Source: Anthoceros angustus (Eukaryota > Streptophyta > Anthocerotopsida > Anthocerotales > Anthocerotaceae). From it: a stretch of DNA of 64,000 nucleotides. The position numbers and the translations under genes were made by a program. This document shows, piece by piece, positions 1 through 9,939 of this stretch. The stretch is from NCBI GenBank assembly GCA_010909165.1, contig MU008160.1:62001-126000 (forward strand). The letters run 5' to 3'. A model generated the notes under the pieces. That model searched no databases and was not told the DNA's origin. It was given only the letters and a program-made list of their open reading frames with translations. How positions within the stretch are numbered: position 1 is the stretch's first letter; each line of letters starts with the position of its first letter.

Positions 1-480
1 TTACCTTTAGAACAACCACTGCACCACCTCTATGTCTTTATTTCTTCATTACGGTATTACCTCTCTGTCCTTACTTTTTAACTATGGTGAATAAGCCCGA
101 TACCACTTCACGCCCGCAAGTGCGGCCTATCATACATGACACTTTTCAATTATAAAATAAGTACCACCTTTATGTCCTTGTTTTATGGCCCATCATACAT
201 GTCACTTTTCAATTATAAAATAAGCACCACCTCTATGTCCTTGTTTTTTCACTATGGTGAATAAGCACGGCACCACCTTCACGTCCACAAGTGCGGCCCA
301 TCATACATGATACTTTTCAATTGTAGATAAGTACCACTCTGGTTTTTTCTATTGTAGAACAAGCACGGCACCACAACACGACCTCCATTCTGTGCATATA
401 AATGTCACAATGCAATTGTCCGTGGATGGATCCTATGCACACTTGGTGATGGAAATATCATTGATATGCCATATGTTGGC
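1..480. repeat. AT-rich transposon flank with internal direct repeats
   Basis: This stretch contains several imperfect direct copies of a block of about 75 bp. Recurring strings are a 'CATACATGA-ACTTTTCAATT' type motif and 'TATGTCCTTGTTTT'. The whole stretch recurs at 19,283-19,770 with few differences. I see no coding signal. Because the match to the second copy already holds at base 1, the window starts inside the duplication. Confidence 0.75.
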
Positions 481-489
481 ATAATGCCA

Positions 490-770
490 AAAATTTTAAA
501 GGTTGACTCTGGGTATCAACACCTGGAATGTTTTTGAAGGTCAAGTGGTTCAAACCAGTTTATAATGAAGATGCAAAGGATCGTCAAGGGCTTGAAGATA
601 GACACATCCTAATGCATATAGTGAACCCCAAATCTTTTGTATTCTCTACAAGAGTCAAGATGAACCCTTTACCCTTGTGTCACCAAACTAGTTTAGACTT
701 TTCTATGACAATCGATGGTTGCCTGGATTGGTGCATGAGGAAAATGATTTTTTAGAAGGAATAAGTACAT
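490..770 (+). pseudogene. Fragment resembling DUF4216 of CACTA-type transposons (tentative)
   Basis: A short open frame begins with a hydrophobic-basic 'FLKVKWFKPVYNEDAKDR' stretch, followed by 'IVNPKS' and a region that becomes coherent only with frame changes. The order (a 'KVKWF'-type strand, then a conserved hydrophobic strand, then an 'EPFTL'-like stretch) is reminiscent of DUF4216, which accompanies CACTA/En-Spm transposases in plants. The copy at 19,770-20,060 is a little less damaged. No start codon or catalytic domain is visible. It could equally be another transposon protein, and the family assignment is an inference from pattern only. Confidence 0.35.
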
Positions 771-884
771 TTTGTTAGTGGTTCCAGCTTTTAATAGCTT
801 GTTCATGTAACCCATAAACTCTCTTTCACTTGATCTCTTGTAAAATGTTTGTTTAAAACCTTAAAGTTCCTTAGTTAAGAAAAA

Positions 885-1165
885 GAAAGTGTTGTAAAAG
901 GACGCAACATTGCACTAGAAAACTATGTCCCACGATTTACAACGTGGTTTAGAATTGAAACTTTTTACCGATACTTGTTATAAAATGAATAATTTTACAA
1001 CATCTATATTTTACAATGCAAGTTATAAGGAGAAAAGCTCCTAAAGAGTGTCACGTTGTCAAAATACCCCACATTGTAAAACATCAAACCCATGTTGTAA
1101 AGTATTAAACCCTATATAAAATAATACATGAGCTGAAAACCACGTTGTAAAACGAATAGACGATA
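885..1165. repeat. Cluster of TTGTAAAA/TTTTACAA motifs
   Basis: About nine copies of a TTGTAAAA-type octamer occur in both orientations within 280 bp, for example 'GTTGTAAAAG', 'TTTTACAACA', 'CATTGTAAAAC' and 'CGTTGTAAAAC'. Repeated short motifs in both orientations are typical of the subterminal region of CACTA-like DNA transposons. The block recurs at about 1785-2060 and 20,185-20,465. No gene is seen. Confidence 0.6.
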
Positions 1166-1209
1166 AAACCCCGCCTCTAGTTTTGAAGTAGTAAGTGTTG
1201 AGTTTCCCA

Positions 1210-1480
1210 GCCATTAATGGCTGGGAGAACATGTGTAGCTAGCGGAGGTGACTCCCCATTCATCCCCTGCACCAACGCCAAGAAAAGATATTCGTGAGGC
1301 AAAGGGAGAAGGGTCGAGGGAGGTACATCTTCCCAAAGAATGTGGGAAATGAGGAGGGCCTCGTTAAAGATGACATCACAAGCAAAGACGAGACGTGAGA
1401 GTCCTTCAAGTATATCCGATAGGCCTTGACGCCTTGCCATAGCCGAGGAGAATGGCTTCCTTGGACTTGAATTGAGCTCG
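1210..1480 (-). pseudogene. Copia integrase-end fragment (first unit)
   Basis: On the minus strand the sequence encodes pieces of the region just after the Copia integrase core: a lysine-rich 'GYRxYLKD'-like strand and a 'VIFNE' string. It is a truncated and frameshifted duplicate of 2104-2380. A perfect 20-bp palindrome, CCCAGCCATTAATGGCTGGG, lies at 1206-1225. Confidence 0.6.
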
Positions 1481-2103
1481 CCGCAAGGGCTTGAAGATAG
1501 ACACATCCTAATGCATATAGTGAACCCCAAATCTTTGTATTCTCTACAAGAGTCAAGATGAACCCTTTACCCTCAGGTCACTCAAACTAGTTTAGACTTT
1601 TCTATGACAATCGATGGTTGTCGGATTGGTGCATGAGGAAAATGATTTTTTAGAAGGAATAAGTACATTTTGTTAGTGGTTCCAGCTTTTAATAGCTTGT
1701 TCATGTAACCCATAAACTCTCTTTCGCTTGATCTCTTGTAAAATGGTTTAAAACCTTAAAGTTCCTTAGTTAAGAAAAAGAAAGTGTTGTAAAAGGACGC
1801 AACATTGCACTAGAAAACTATGTCCCACGATTTACAACGTGGTTTAGAATTGAAACTTTTTACCGATACTTGTTATAAAATGAATAATTTTACAACATCT
1901 ATATTTTACAATGTTATAAGGAGAAAAGCTCCTAAAGAGTGTCACGCTGTCAAAATACCCCACATTGTAAAACATCAAACCCATGTTGTAAAGTATTAAA
2001 CCCTATATAAAATAATACATGAGCTGAAAACCACGTTGTAAAACGACAGACGATAAAACCCCGCCTCTAGTTTTGAAGTAGTAAGTGTTGAGTTTCCCAG
2101 CCA

Positions 2104-3130
2104 TTAATGGCTGGGAGAACATGTGTAGCTAGCGGAGGTGCGGACTTCATTCATCCTCCTCGCACCAACGCCAAGAAAAGATATTCTTGCGGAGGCAAAG
2201 GGAGAAGGGTCGAGGGGAGGTACATCTTCCCCAGCAACAGGGGAAATGAGGAGGGGCTCCTCGTTAAAGATGACATCACAAGCAAAGACGAGACGTCGAG
2301 AGTCCTTCAAGTATATCCGATAGGCCTTGACGGTCTTGCCATAGCCGAGGAGAATGGCTTCCTTGGACTTGGAATTGAGCTTCTGCCGCAAGGCCAAAGC
2401 AAGGTAGCCGCAAATACGGAGATGACTAAGGTCAGGCTTATGGGCAGTCCATGCTTCACAAGGGGTCTTCCCGTCAACAACCTTAGTGGGCGCGATTGAG
2501 AAGATAACTAGCTGTATTCAAAGCCTCAGCCCAAAAACGGTTAGAAAGAGAAGCATGGTGCAACATAGATCGGCCCATCTCCACTTGAGTGCGGTGGCTG
2601 CCGAACCTCGCTCGCCGGGGTATAAGGCACAATAGTTTTGACAGATGATCCCATATAGCGAAGGAGTGCCAAAAGTGGAGTTGAACTCCCCATCGCTCCA
2701 AGGATCTAGAGCTTGCGATCGTTGAATTTCCACCTCTAATTGCCAAGAGACAAAGCTGGAGAAAGTGTCGGACTTGGGCAACAAAAAATATACCCAACAA
2801 TGAAGCCAACTTGGTAGAGAGACCCCTGGAGAGAGGGTGTTTGCATAGGGCCTAGCAAATCGGTGTGGACTAGACCAAGGGGGTGAGGTCTTCTATGGGA
2901 GCCGACAGGGAACGGCTTACACTACTGCTTGCCAAAAGCACAGCTGCAACAAAAGAAAAGATTTTAGATAGATTTGAGAGGGACACCCAAAATGTAACCA
3001 TCTTGAGCCAAAGCCTTCATCCGTTGTATCCCGGCATGATCCAGCCTAAGGTGCCATAGATCTGCTAATGGGGAGGACACCAAGGTGAGAAGGAGGAGGT
3101 GAGTGCCCACGCCCTCCCCAACCGCTCAAA
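2104..3130 (-). pseudogene. Ty1/copia integrase fragment
   Basis: Read on the minus strand from 3130 to 2104, the pieces follow the order of a Copia polyprotein around integrase. First comes a pre-integrase/DD-region stretch with 'DLLGPM' and 'SDTFSSFV', then a 'GGEFNST'-like string. Next are 'HRTQVEMGRSMLHH' and 'NRFWAEALNTASYLLNR', then 'KLNSKSKEAILLGYGK' and 'VFACDVIFNE'. These are hallmarks of the region between integrase and reverse transcriptase. Several frameshifts break it, and no gag or reverse transcriptase follows on this strand. Downstream in the minus direction the sequence passes into the TTGTAAAA-rich block instead. The same segment appears at 32,384-33,130. It sits in opposite orientation to the reverse-transcriptase fragment at 4,965-6,330. 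Confidence 0.85.
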
Positions 3131-3156
3131 GCCCAAGGGGCGCACCAGGCGCATAG

Positions 3157-3425
3157 TTGGAACCGCCTTGTCACTTAAGTGGGAACGGCGGTGACCCCCC
3201 GATGGAAAGCCGACGGGCCACTGATTCGCCGAACCGGCAGCGACCGGGTGCCCAACTTAGGGCACCGTCGGCGCCGGTTCGCCACCGCGCGTCGCCATTC
3301 GGCGTTTGTTTTGCCACCGGCGTTTGCCGCCATCGCGGCGCCGGTTCGCCACCGCGCCGGTTCGCCACCATGCGCCGACCGCTTACGCCGGTGACGGCGC
3401 GGCATGGATGCGGCGGCATGTGCTC
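3157..3425. repeat. Minisatellite, GTTCGCCACCGTCGCG family, array 1
   Basis: A GC-rich array built from degenerate units of about 16 bp related to 'GTTCGCCACCGTCGCG'. Here it is strongly decayed compared with the clean arrays at 33,294-34,486. Because the unit is not a multiple of three, open frames through it are artefacts. Confidence 0.75.
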
Positions 3426-3429
3426 CACG

Positions 3430-3722
3430 CCCGGAGATGGGCGCCAGCCCACGCTTGCGCGACACACAAACACCAGAATCCACCAAAGCCTATGAAAATG
3501 CGTTGGTCCGCGAGGTTAAAATCACTTGGTGCGCCAAAGATTTAATGGAGAATGTGGCGTCGACTCAATTGATCCTCGAACGATCCATGCTCCGATATCG
3601 GGGATAATTGCGGAAGACTTGGATCTTGACTTGGTGGCTCCTTCTCCTCCTCGCATAAGAGGTATCTCACCCCCCGATTCACCTCCCCAGATGGACCTCC
3701 GACTTGGCACTCGACTAGAGAG
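3430..3722 (+). other. Linker between minisatellite and Copia fragments
   Basis: A shared linker that recurs at about 4625-4960, 35,405-35,700 and 37,300-37,640. It starts after 'GATGGGCG' with 'CACGCTTGCGCGACAC' and runs to 'GTGGACCTTAG'. It has no stop-free frame of note, but in other copies it leads directly into the reverse-transcriptase fragment, so it is probably degraded polyprotein sequence upstream of reverse transcriptase. Confidence 0.6.
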
Positions 3723-3724
3723 TG

Positions 3725-4390
3725 GACCTTAGTGGGCGCGATTGAGAAGATAACTATCAGATTCAAAGCCTCACCCAAAACGGTTAGAAAGAGAAGCATG
3801 GTGCAACATAGATCGCCCATCTCCACTTGAGTGCGGTGGCGCGCCAAGAACCTCGCTCGCTGGGGTATAAGGCACAATAGTTTGGATGATGATCCCATAT
3901 AGCCGGAAGGAGTGCCAAAAGTGGAGTTGAACTCCCCGCCATCGCCTCCGAAGGATCTAGAGCTTGCGATCGTTGAATTTCCACCCCTAATTGCCAAGAG
4001 ACAAAGCTGGAGAAAGTGTCGGACTTGGGCAACAAAAATATACCCAACAATGAAGCCAACTTGGTAGAGAGAGACCGGAGAGAGGGTGTCATAGGGCCTA
4101 GCAAATCGGTGTGGACTAGACCAAGGGGTGAGGTCTTCTATGGGAGCCGACAGGAACGGCTTACACTCATCGCACAAAAGAGCTGCAACAAAAGAAAAGA
4201 TTTTAGATAGATTTGAGAGGGACACCCAAAATGTAACCATCTTGAGCCAAAGCCTTCATCCGTTGTATCCCGGCATGATCCAAAGGTGCCATAGATCGCT
4301 AATGGGGAGGACACCAAGGTGAGAAGGAGGAGGTGAGTGCCCACGCCTCCCCAACCGCTCAAAGCCCAAGAAGGCGCGCCATCGACACGT
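3725..4390 (-). pseudogene. Second Copia integrase fragment in copy 1
   Basis: The same minus-strand integrase piece as 2480-3130, with more small deletions. Recognisable strings are 'HRTQVEMG', 'GGEFNST' and 'SKIFSFVAALL'. Its left junction with the linker falls inside a shared CCTTAG at 3728-3733, so linker and integrase are joined by microhomology. Confidence 0.8.
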
Positions 4391-4409
4391 TTGGAACCGC
4401 CTTGTCACT

Positions 4410-4960
4410 TAAGTGGGAACGGCGGTGACCCTACCGATGGAAAGCCGACGGGCCACTGACCGCCCCGCGAACCGGGTAAAATCTGCCCAACTTAGGCCCG
4501 TGGCCGTTCGCCACTGCGGCCGGTCACGCCACCGCGCTGGTTTGCCACCGGCGGCCGGCCGCCATCGGGCGCCGGTTACACCGTATCGCCACCATGCTAC
4601 CGCACATCATACCGAATGACGGGCATGGATGCGTGCGCGCATGTGCTCCACGCCCGGAGATGGGCGCCAGCCCACGCGCCATACACAAACACCAGCGAAT
4701 CCACCAAAGCCTATGAAAATGCTGGTCCGTCATGAGGTTAAAATCACTTGGTGCGCCAAAGATTTAATGGAGAATGTGGCGTCCGACCAATTGATCCTCG
4801 AACGATCCATGCTCCAAAGATATCGGGGATAATTGCGGAAGACTTGGATCTTGACTTCGGCTCCTTCTCCTCCGCATAAGAGGTATCTCACCCCGATTCA
4901 CCTCCCCAGATGGACCTCCAAAGACTCGGCACTGACTAGAGAGTGGACCTCAGAAGGCAC
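4410..4960. repeat. Decayed minisatellite array 2 plus linker
   Basis: A short, degraded version of the GTTCGCCACCG minisatellite lies at about 4480-4615, followed by the common linker to 4960. The linker continues straight into the reverse-transcriptase fragment. No gene is seen apart from linker remnants. Confidence 0.65.
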
Positions 4961-4964
4961 TTGA

Positions 4965-6330
4965 GAACCTTGAACAAACTCGGACTTCTAATAGACAGCG
5001 GTGGCCACATCTAGTCTTGTTTTGCATTCTACCTTAGAAATATTGGAGCCTACCACACTGCATGCTTTGTCGGGCCACAAACAGCCAAATGAAAGAAGGC
5101 CGTTGATGATGAGTTTCCGTCATTGCAAGATAACAAGATATGGCATCTCGCGATTTGCCACCCTCCGGCAGCCGGGCGCAAGTGGACTTTCAAGATCAAG
5201 TACACAGCCGACAAAGACCATTGACCATATAAGGCAAGATTTGTGCCACAAGGTTACACTCAACACGCAGGGACGACTATGATGCATAATCATTTCTCCC
5301 ATATCGTCTGCACTAGTTCACTACGTGTTGTTCTTGCTTGTGCTACTTTTCATGATTGGGAGGTGGTGCTTGATGTCAAGACGATTTCTATATGGGAAGG
5401 TGCAAGAGGAGATATACATGCGCCAACCAAGGTTATGAGGAAAAGAAAGTGAAAATCTCGTGTGTTTGTGCATGACATTTATGGCCTCAAGCAATCAGCT
5501 CGTAATAGGAATGTCACGTGACGACTTCCTCTTGCAATTGGCATGTGGATTCTCCAAGTGCCCATCCGACGGTAATGCGTACGTTCTCTGGTCGGGGGAT
5601 GCTCTTGTTATCCTCACCTTATACATGGATGACTGAATCCTTGCTAGCCATGATGAGCAAGGGTTGCTCGCTAAGACCATCATCATGCTCAAGTCTAAAT
5701 TCAGCATGGTTGACTTGGGTAATATTCATTATTGCATTGGGATGAAGGTCACTCGTGACCGCGCACTTAGAACCTTGCATCTCACTCAAATGCGATATTA
5801 AGGACACACTAACTCGCTAATATGCTACAATGCAACCAGCACCTACCCGCTGCCGGGGCACCCTTGTCCTCCGACAGGTCCAAGACCGATACAGTAAGTA
5901 CATGGAGGCCATCCCCATCAAGAAGCTACGCATTAATTAGATTTGCACCATTATCCGTCCGATATCGGGCATGCGCTCGTGTACTTGGCAAAACCTATGA
6001 CATACATTGGTCCCTTAAGCACACTTTGCGCTACCTTAAGAGGACTATATGACGGACTCAAATACCATGGATCTCATGCGGAAATGCAACTCACCTCCTT
6101 CCTCAACTTTCAGCCTATATCGGCGTGGATTGGGGAGAGCGTGGACTCAAGAAATCCACATCAAGATATGTTGGCCATGCGCATGAGGATGTTGAAGATA
6201 GCCCTCCACTAATCGACAAGGTTCATAACCTCGACGACACTCCCAAAGAAGATTGGTTTTGTGCACAATGCGCTACATGAGGTGCGCGACGTGTAGTCCT
6301 ATTAATGATAATGTTTTGACTAAGAGTCTC
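4965..6330 (+). pseudogene. Ty1/copia reverse transcriptase-RNase H fragment
   Basis: On the plus strand the frames encode, in order, a Copia reverse-transcriptase start ('DDEFPSLQDNKIWHL'), 'KARFVPQGYTQHAG', 'CSLRVVLACATFHDWEV', the catalytic 'LYMDD' near 5617-5633, 'HYCIGMKVTRDRALRTLHL', and an RNase H region ('HWSLKHTLRYLKRT', 'ISAWIGE'). The final strings near 6300-6330 resemble 'DNVLTKSL', the usual end of Copia polyproteins. Many frameshifts and stops are present, including one directly after the YMDD motif, so it is not functional. A better preserved copy is at 37,640-39,060. No long terminal repeats were recognised. Confidence 0.88.
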
Positions 6331-6334
6331 GCAT

Positions 6335-6960
6335 TATCAGAGGGGATTGGTTTGCACCTATATTTGCATATTAGATTTGTTTTGCTTGGTCGCCCTGCTC
6401 GAAGTGCTTATATGAATGCAAGTGCTTACACTAATCTTGCATGGGTTTAGTACCTGATTAGCATTAATTAATCCAATTACTTATCTTTAAGTAATCGATT
6501 TATTAATCTAAAATATTTATGTTTATTAAGCATTGATTAGTGTTAATTAAACATGGTTAGCAATAACTAAGTGGATATGCACAAATAATATGCTTTAGCA
6601 TATTCCTTGCCTATTACAATGTATTCTTAGGATATTAGATATCATGCCACAGGATATCTCAAGAATATGCCGGCAAAGGGCTGTATATGTGACCATTTCA
6701 CAGAGGACAAGCTCGTTCATAACTTGTCTTCTAGATATGGAGTACAAGAGTGTTGTGAGGAGGCCAAAGCTATGACTCAGAGGGATGTGTGAGGAATTTG
6801 CATGTTGTTCTCGCATGGAGAGTGTGTTTGTGCCATGACGCAAGGCACTCCTTCTATTGTTATTGGTTTGCACCTATATTTGCATATTAAAATTTGTTTT
6901 GCTTGGTTGTCTGTTGAGGAAGTGCTCATATGAAAGCAAGTGCTTACTTCGTGTGATATT
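6335..6960. repeat. AT-rich 3' flank of Copia fragment with a 95-bp direct repeat
   Basis: A block of about 95 bp beginning 'GGTTTGCACCTATATTTGCA' occurs at about 6349-6440 and again at about 6864-6955. The same pair is at 39,068 and 39,595 in copy 2. Between the two lies AT-rich DNA and a short stretch (about 6690-6860) with an open frame on the plus strand that I do not recognise. Confidence 0.6.
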
Positions 6961-6972
6961 ACTTTCATAGTG

Positions 6973-8332
6973 TAAATGATAATGCTAAATGTTTATAGGA
7001 TGATCTTTATGGTCATTTTCTTGTTTGGGGTATATTTATTGGGATTCCGAGCTAGTCTTGATCAAGAAGCTAATACAAGCCATGAAGATACAGAGCGCAG
7101 ACATGGCCATCTCGGCCTCTCAGGTGTTAAACGTTGCTAGGATCAAACCGAACGGGCAGGAACCAAGTAGCGTACCTCTTCCGTGAATAAGAAAATTAAA
7201 TAGTTATAGCTATATTCTTAGAAAAATAGACTATATGCTCGAAATAGATTATTTATAGATAAATTAAATAGTATTCTTAATAAATAGGACAAATAAAGTA
7301 AAATAAGATAAGTGCAGAGAAATGAGCGGGTAACATCCAACCAACCTACCCACCAAAATTGAACGGTCAAACGCCTAACCAACGCAAATACCTAACCAAC
7401 CCAAACACCGATAGAAACAAACACCAGACGCCTTCTTGGCTTGGACCAAGAGACCATGTACCAAGGATAGAGAAGTAAACGAGGTCCAATTCCTATGCTA
7501 CAAAATTCTGAAACGCGCCGTAGCAAAGACAATTTCAAATTTTTCCTGGTTCAAAAATCAGCATTTACTCAGCGAACATTTTTCGATGATGATAACTTTT
7601 CTTTGTTCATACATATTGCTTTACTATTCTTTTAAAACCTAACGTACTTGTAGACTACCGGACCCCGAGCAGTAGAAATTAATTGATTGGGCATTAATTA
7701 ATTAAAATTAGTAGAAATTAAAAATCCAGAAATTATTATACTTAAAATGCTGAATATGTAAAAATTTATGAGTTTAAGATCTGAAAACAAGGAAACTAGG
7801 GTTTTGTGAAAAATTAGGGCTGTTTAGGGAGGTCTATACATATCCATTAGTTCTATATATGTAGATACCTATGTATTTAATAAAATTTTGAAATTTGATT
7901 AAAATTATTTTCACAAATATTAAAATTTTCAAAATATGAATATTTATGTTTAATCTTATTTTTCAAAATTAAATATTTGGCGATATCCTGTTGAACCATC
8001 CTGTATGATACTAGGATTGGTATTTTTCCTCTCTTAGAAAGTAGTGGTACTACTTGACAAAAGCTAGATGGGTTACCACGAAGATCTGGGCGGTTGGAGA
8101 TGAGATTGTATGGAAGGAAGGGTTGAACTATGGAAAGCACATTCATATGTGTCTTGCATCAAACTCCAATGACGGATCAGGACCTATTGATCAAAATATT
8201 TGTAATCAATCATATGTGTGGTCCAATGCAAACTTGATTATTTCTATGCCCACTTGTTCATGTATCTTTGGAGATAAGGACGAAAGTACCGGAGCTAAGA
8301 CAATGTACATTTATGATCCACCCAAAGTTTAG
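6973..8332 (+). pseudogene. Unrecognised small two-exon gene, copy 1 (possibly secreted)
   Basis: The first part (from about 6976) encodes a short protein start with a hydrophobic core ('MIFMVIFLFGVYLLGF') followed by 'ASLDQEANTSHE', looking like a signal peptide. About 0.9 kb later, after a 'CTCTCTTAG' acceptor-like site near 8036, a second stretch encodes 'WVTTKIWAVGDEIVWKEGL', 'HIHMC', 'GDKDESTGAKTMYIYDPP' and a stop at 8332. The same order exists at 39,705-41,073 and, with a much shorter gap and clear substitutions, at 52,586-53,176. In this copy a 1-bp loss near 8045 breaks the frame just after the acceptor. The family is unknown. The 'WAVGDEIVW' string is faintly like phytocyanins, but the copper-site pattern is not visible. 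Confidence 0.4.
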
Positions 8333-8334
8333 GT

Positions 8335-9228
8335 GGATTCTTTTCTTTTTAAGTTAACTCTAGAATGACGAGGGGCTTTCCGCCATGTTTTTGCTCAAAT
8401 ATTAATTGTATTTTTGGAGGGCATGTTAATTTTTAATTTTTCTACTAATATTATAATTACGAGCGATGTCATTGGCTTCAAAATGTACCACAAATATGAG
8501 GCAGATAAGTGCCGGTTCTAAGTAACCCTACATGAACTCATCTATCGGAATCTCGAGGCATAGGTTGGATTTTGAGGTATTTATTTTAAAATTGTTTTTA
8601 AAACATGATATCGAAGGACCATGTGATCGGAATATATGCTCAAGGTCTGTAAGTTCAAAATATAAGTGAACATAAATGTATGGAGTGATATGTATCAAAG
8701 GCTCGTTTTGAGTAGATTAATATTCTGGATTAAAATGAAATATATTAACATATTTAATAAAATTATTATTTCGTGGATCTCGTCTTCTTGAGCCTTAATT
8801 GAGACGTTGTAGTTTCCTTTGTGGAGTCGTCAGGTCAATCAACTCTAACAGCTGTCATTGTTAGAGTCGATCGAGTAAGAAAGCTACCAGGTTCCGAAGA
8901 GAGAGCGCGATAGGGATCTTTTGTAGAAGATCCTCAAACGACGTACCCAATCCAAGAGGTGTGAACGGACACCACGAATCGTGAGGGAGAGAATGAAAGA
9001 AAGAAATTAGAATTACAGGAGCAGAAAGATGCTAACAAAACGGCCTGATGCTACTTATCAGCAGCTGCCCAGAGTGTGTGCGCAAGACATGACGGCAGCC
9101 AGCTGAAGCCTGCACTGTAGAGTGTAGAGGACATCTATTCCTATGACCTATCAATGTGGGTAGAGGATATCTATGAGCATGACTTATCATCGTGGGTAGA
9201 GATATCATCTACATATTCCAAAGACTTA
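8335..9228. other. Intergenic DNA, AT-rich
   Basis: AT-rich sequence followed by more mixed DNA, with a string 'GTTAGAGTCGATCGAGTAAG' near 8859. It matches 41,075-41,974 almost base for base, and its distal part matches 53,240-53,680 with clear divergence. I see no gene or RNA in it. Confidence 0.6.
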
Positions 9229-9935
9229 TCAATGTGGGTAGAAGGCCTCCTGCTTCTTCTCGAGGGCCTTTACATGCTTGGCATTGATGCCAAACGTTTG
9301 TGACAAAACATCCACAGGAATGCCGAGGTGAAGAGGGCAGGGCGAAGTTGGAAGCCGGAGAGTACTGCGTGTTGAGAGCTGAGATGACCCAGGACGCACC
9401 ATCTGCTAAATTCTTCATGAAGATCAAGGATCCCCTCAGGAACACGAACACTTCACCCTGCTTCAGAACAGTGCTGTAGAGCTTGTTGGCTTGGGACGGC
9501 ACGAATCCCACCTCCAGCTCGCCTTCCACCAGGTAGATGATCTCAGTGGCCCTGGCGTGGTGGTGCGGCGGGTTGAGCCCACCCTTAGCGAAGTCGATCC
9601 TCTGCAAAGCGATGCCGAGGGTGTTCAGCCCAGGGAACACGTTCACGAATCCGCTGGTGACCACTGCTCCAAGAGGGTGCTTGCTGGTGTCGCCGGTGTA
9701 ACCAGGCCGGAGAACTTGAAGTCCTCGGCAGTCGTGTCGGCCACGGACTTGCAAGGGAATCCATTGATGTGGGGGTTTGGATTGCTAGTGTCCTTGGCGA
9801 CGCAGAAATCCTGCAACGGGTCGGCGTCGTTCGCCAGGATGAAGCCAGCGCAGACGCAAGGAACAAGAGCACAGCGGCTGCCACCATCACCGTGACCTGC
9901 ACCCCTGTTCCTGATTGCTTCGTGTGTGCCGCCAT
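9229..9935 (-). pseudogene. Germin-like protein 1, copy 1 (GLP1a), frameshifted
   Basis: A single-exon germin-like gene (secreted monocupin of the apoplast). The start at 9935 gives a hydrophobic signal sequence. The mature part begins near 'ANDADPLQDFC' and keeps the N-terminal Cys pair, cupin motif 1 'PPHHHARATE' and the 'KGEVFVF' type strand. Cupin motif 2 reads 'LRGSLIFMKN': the usual Pro is Leu and the usual metal-binding His is Ile. Breaks seen are a 1-bp loss in the signal-peptide region, a small change near 9690 ('GCCGGTGTAAC'), a homopolymer loss near 9330 and a 1-bp loss near 9320 that shifts the C-terminus. Two of these breaks are shared with GLP1b at 41,975-42,683. The gene is either a pseudogene or mis-sequenced. 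Confidence 0.85.
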
Positions 9936-9939
9936 CTCC

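Larger units (their letters stand above)
585..2380. repeat. Tandem duplication of about 0.9 kb
   Basis: Bases 585-1482 recur directly as 1483-2380 with small indels. The junction near 1480 joins the integrase end to the 'GCAAGGGCTTGAAG' string of the first unit through the shared string GCAAGG, suggesting a microhomology or unequal-exchange event. The corresponding segment at 19,850-20,760 is single, so this duplication is specific to copy 1. Confidence 0.8.

Noticed and set aside
4965-6960. Long terminal repeats for the Copia fragments
   Set aside because: The 95-bp direct repeat at 6349 and 6864 lacks TG/CA ends and lies entirely on one side of the coding region, so it is not an LTR pair.
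8054-8332. Phytocyanin (blue copper protein) assignment for the small gene
   Set aside because: Only a 'WAVGDEIVW' string is similar; the expected His-Cys-His-Met/Gln copper ligands are not in the right order.
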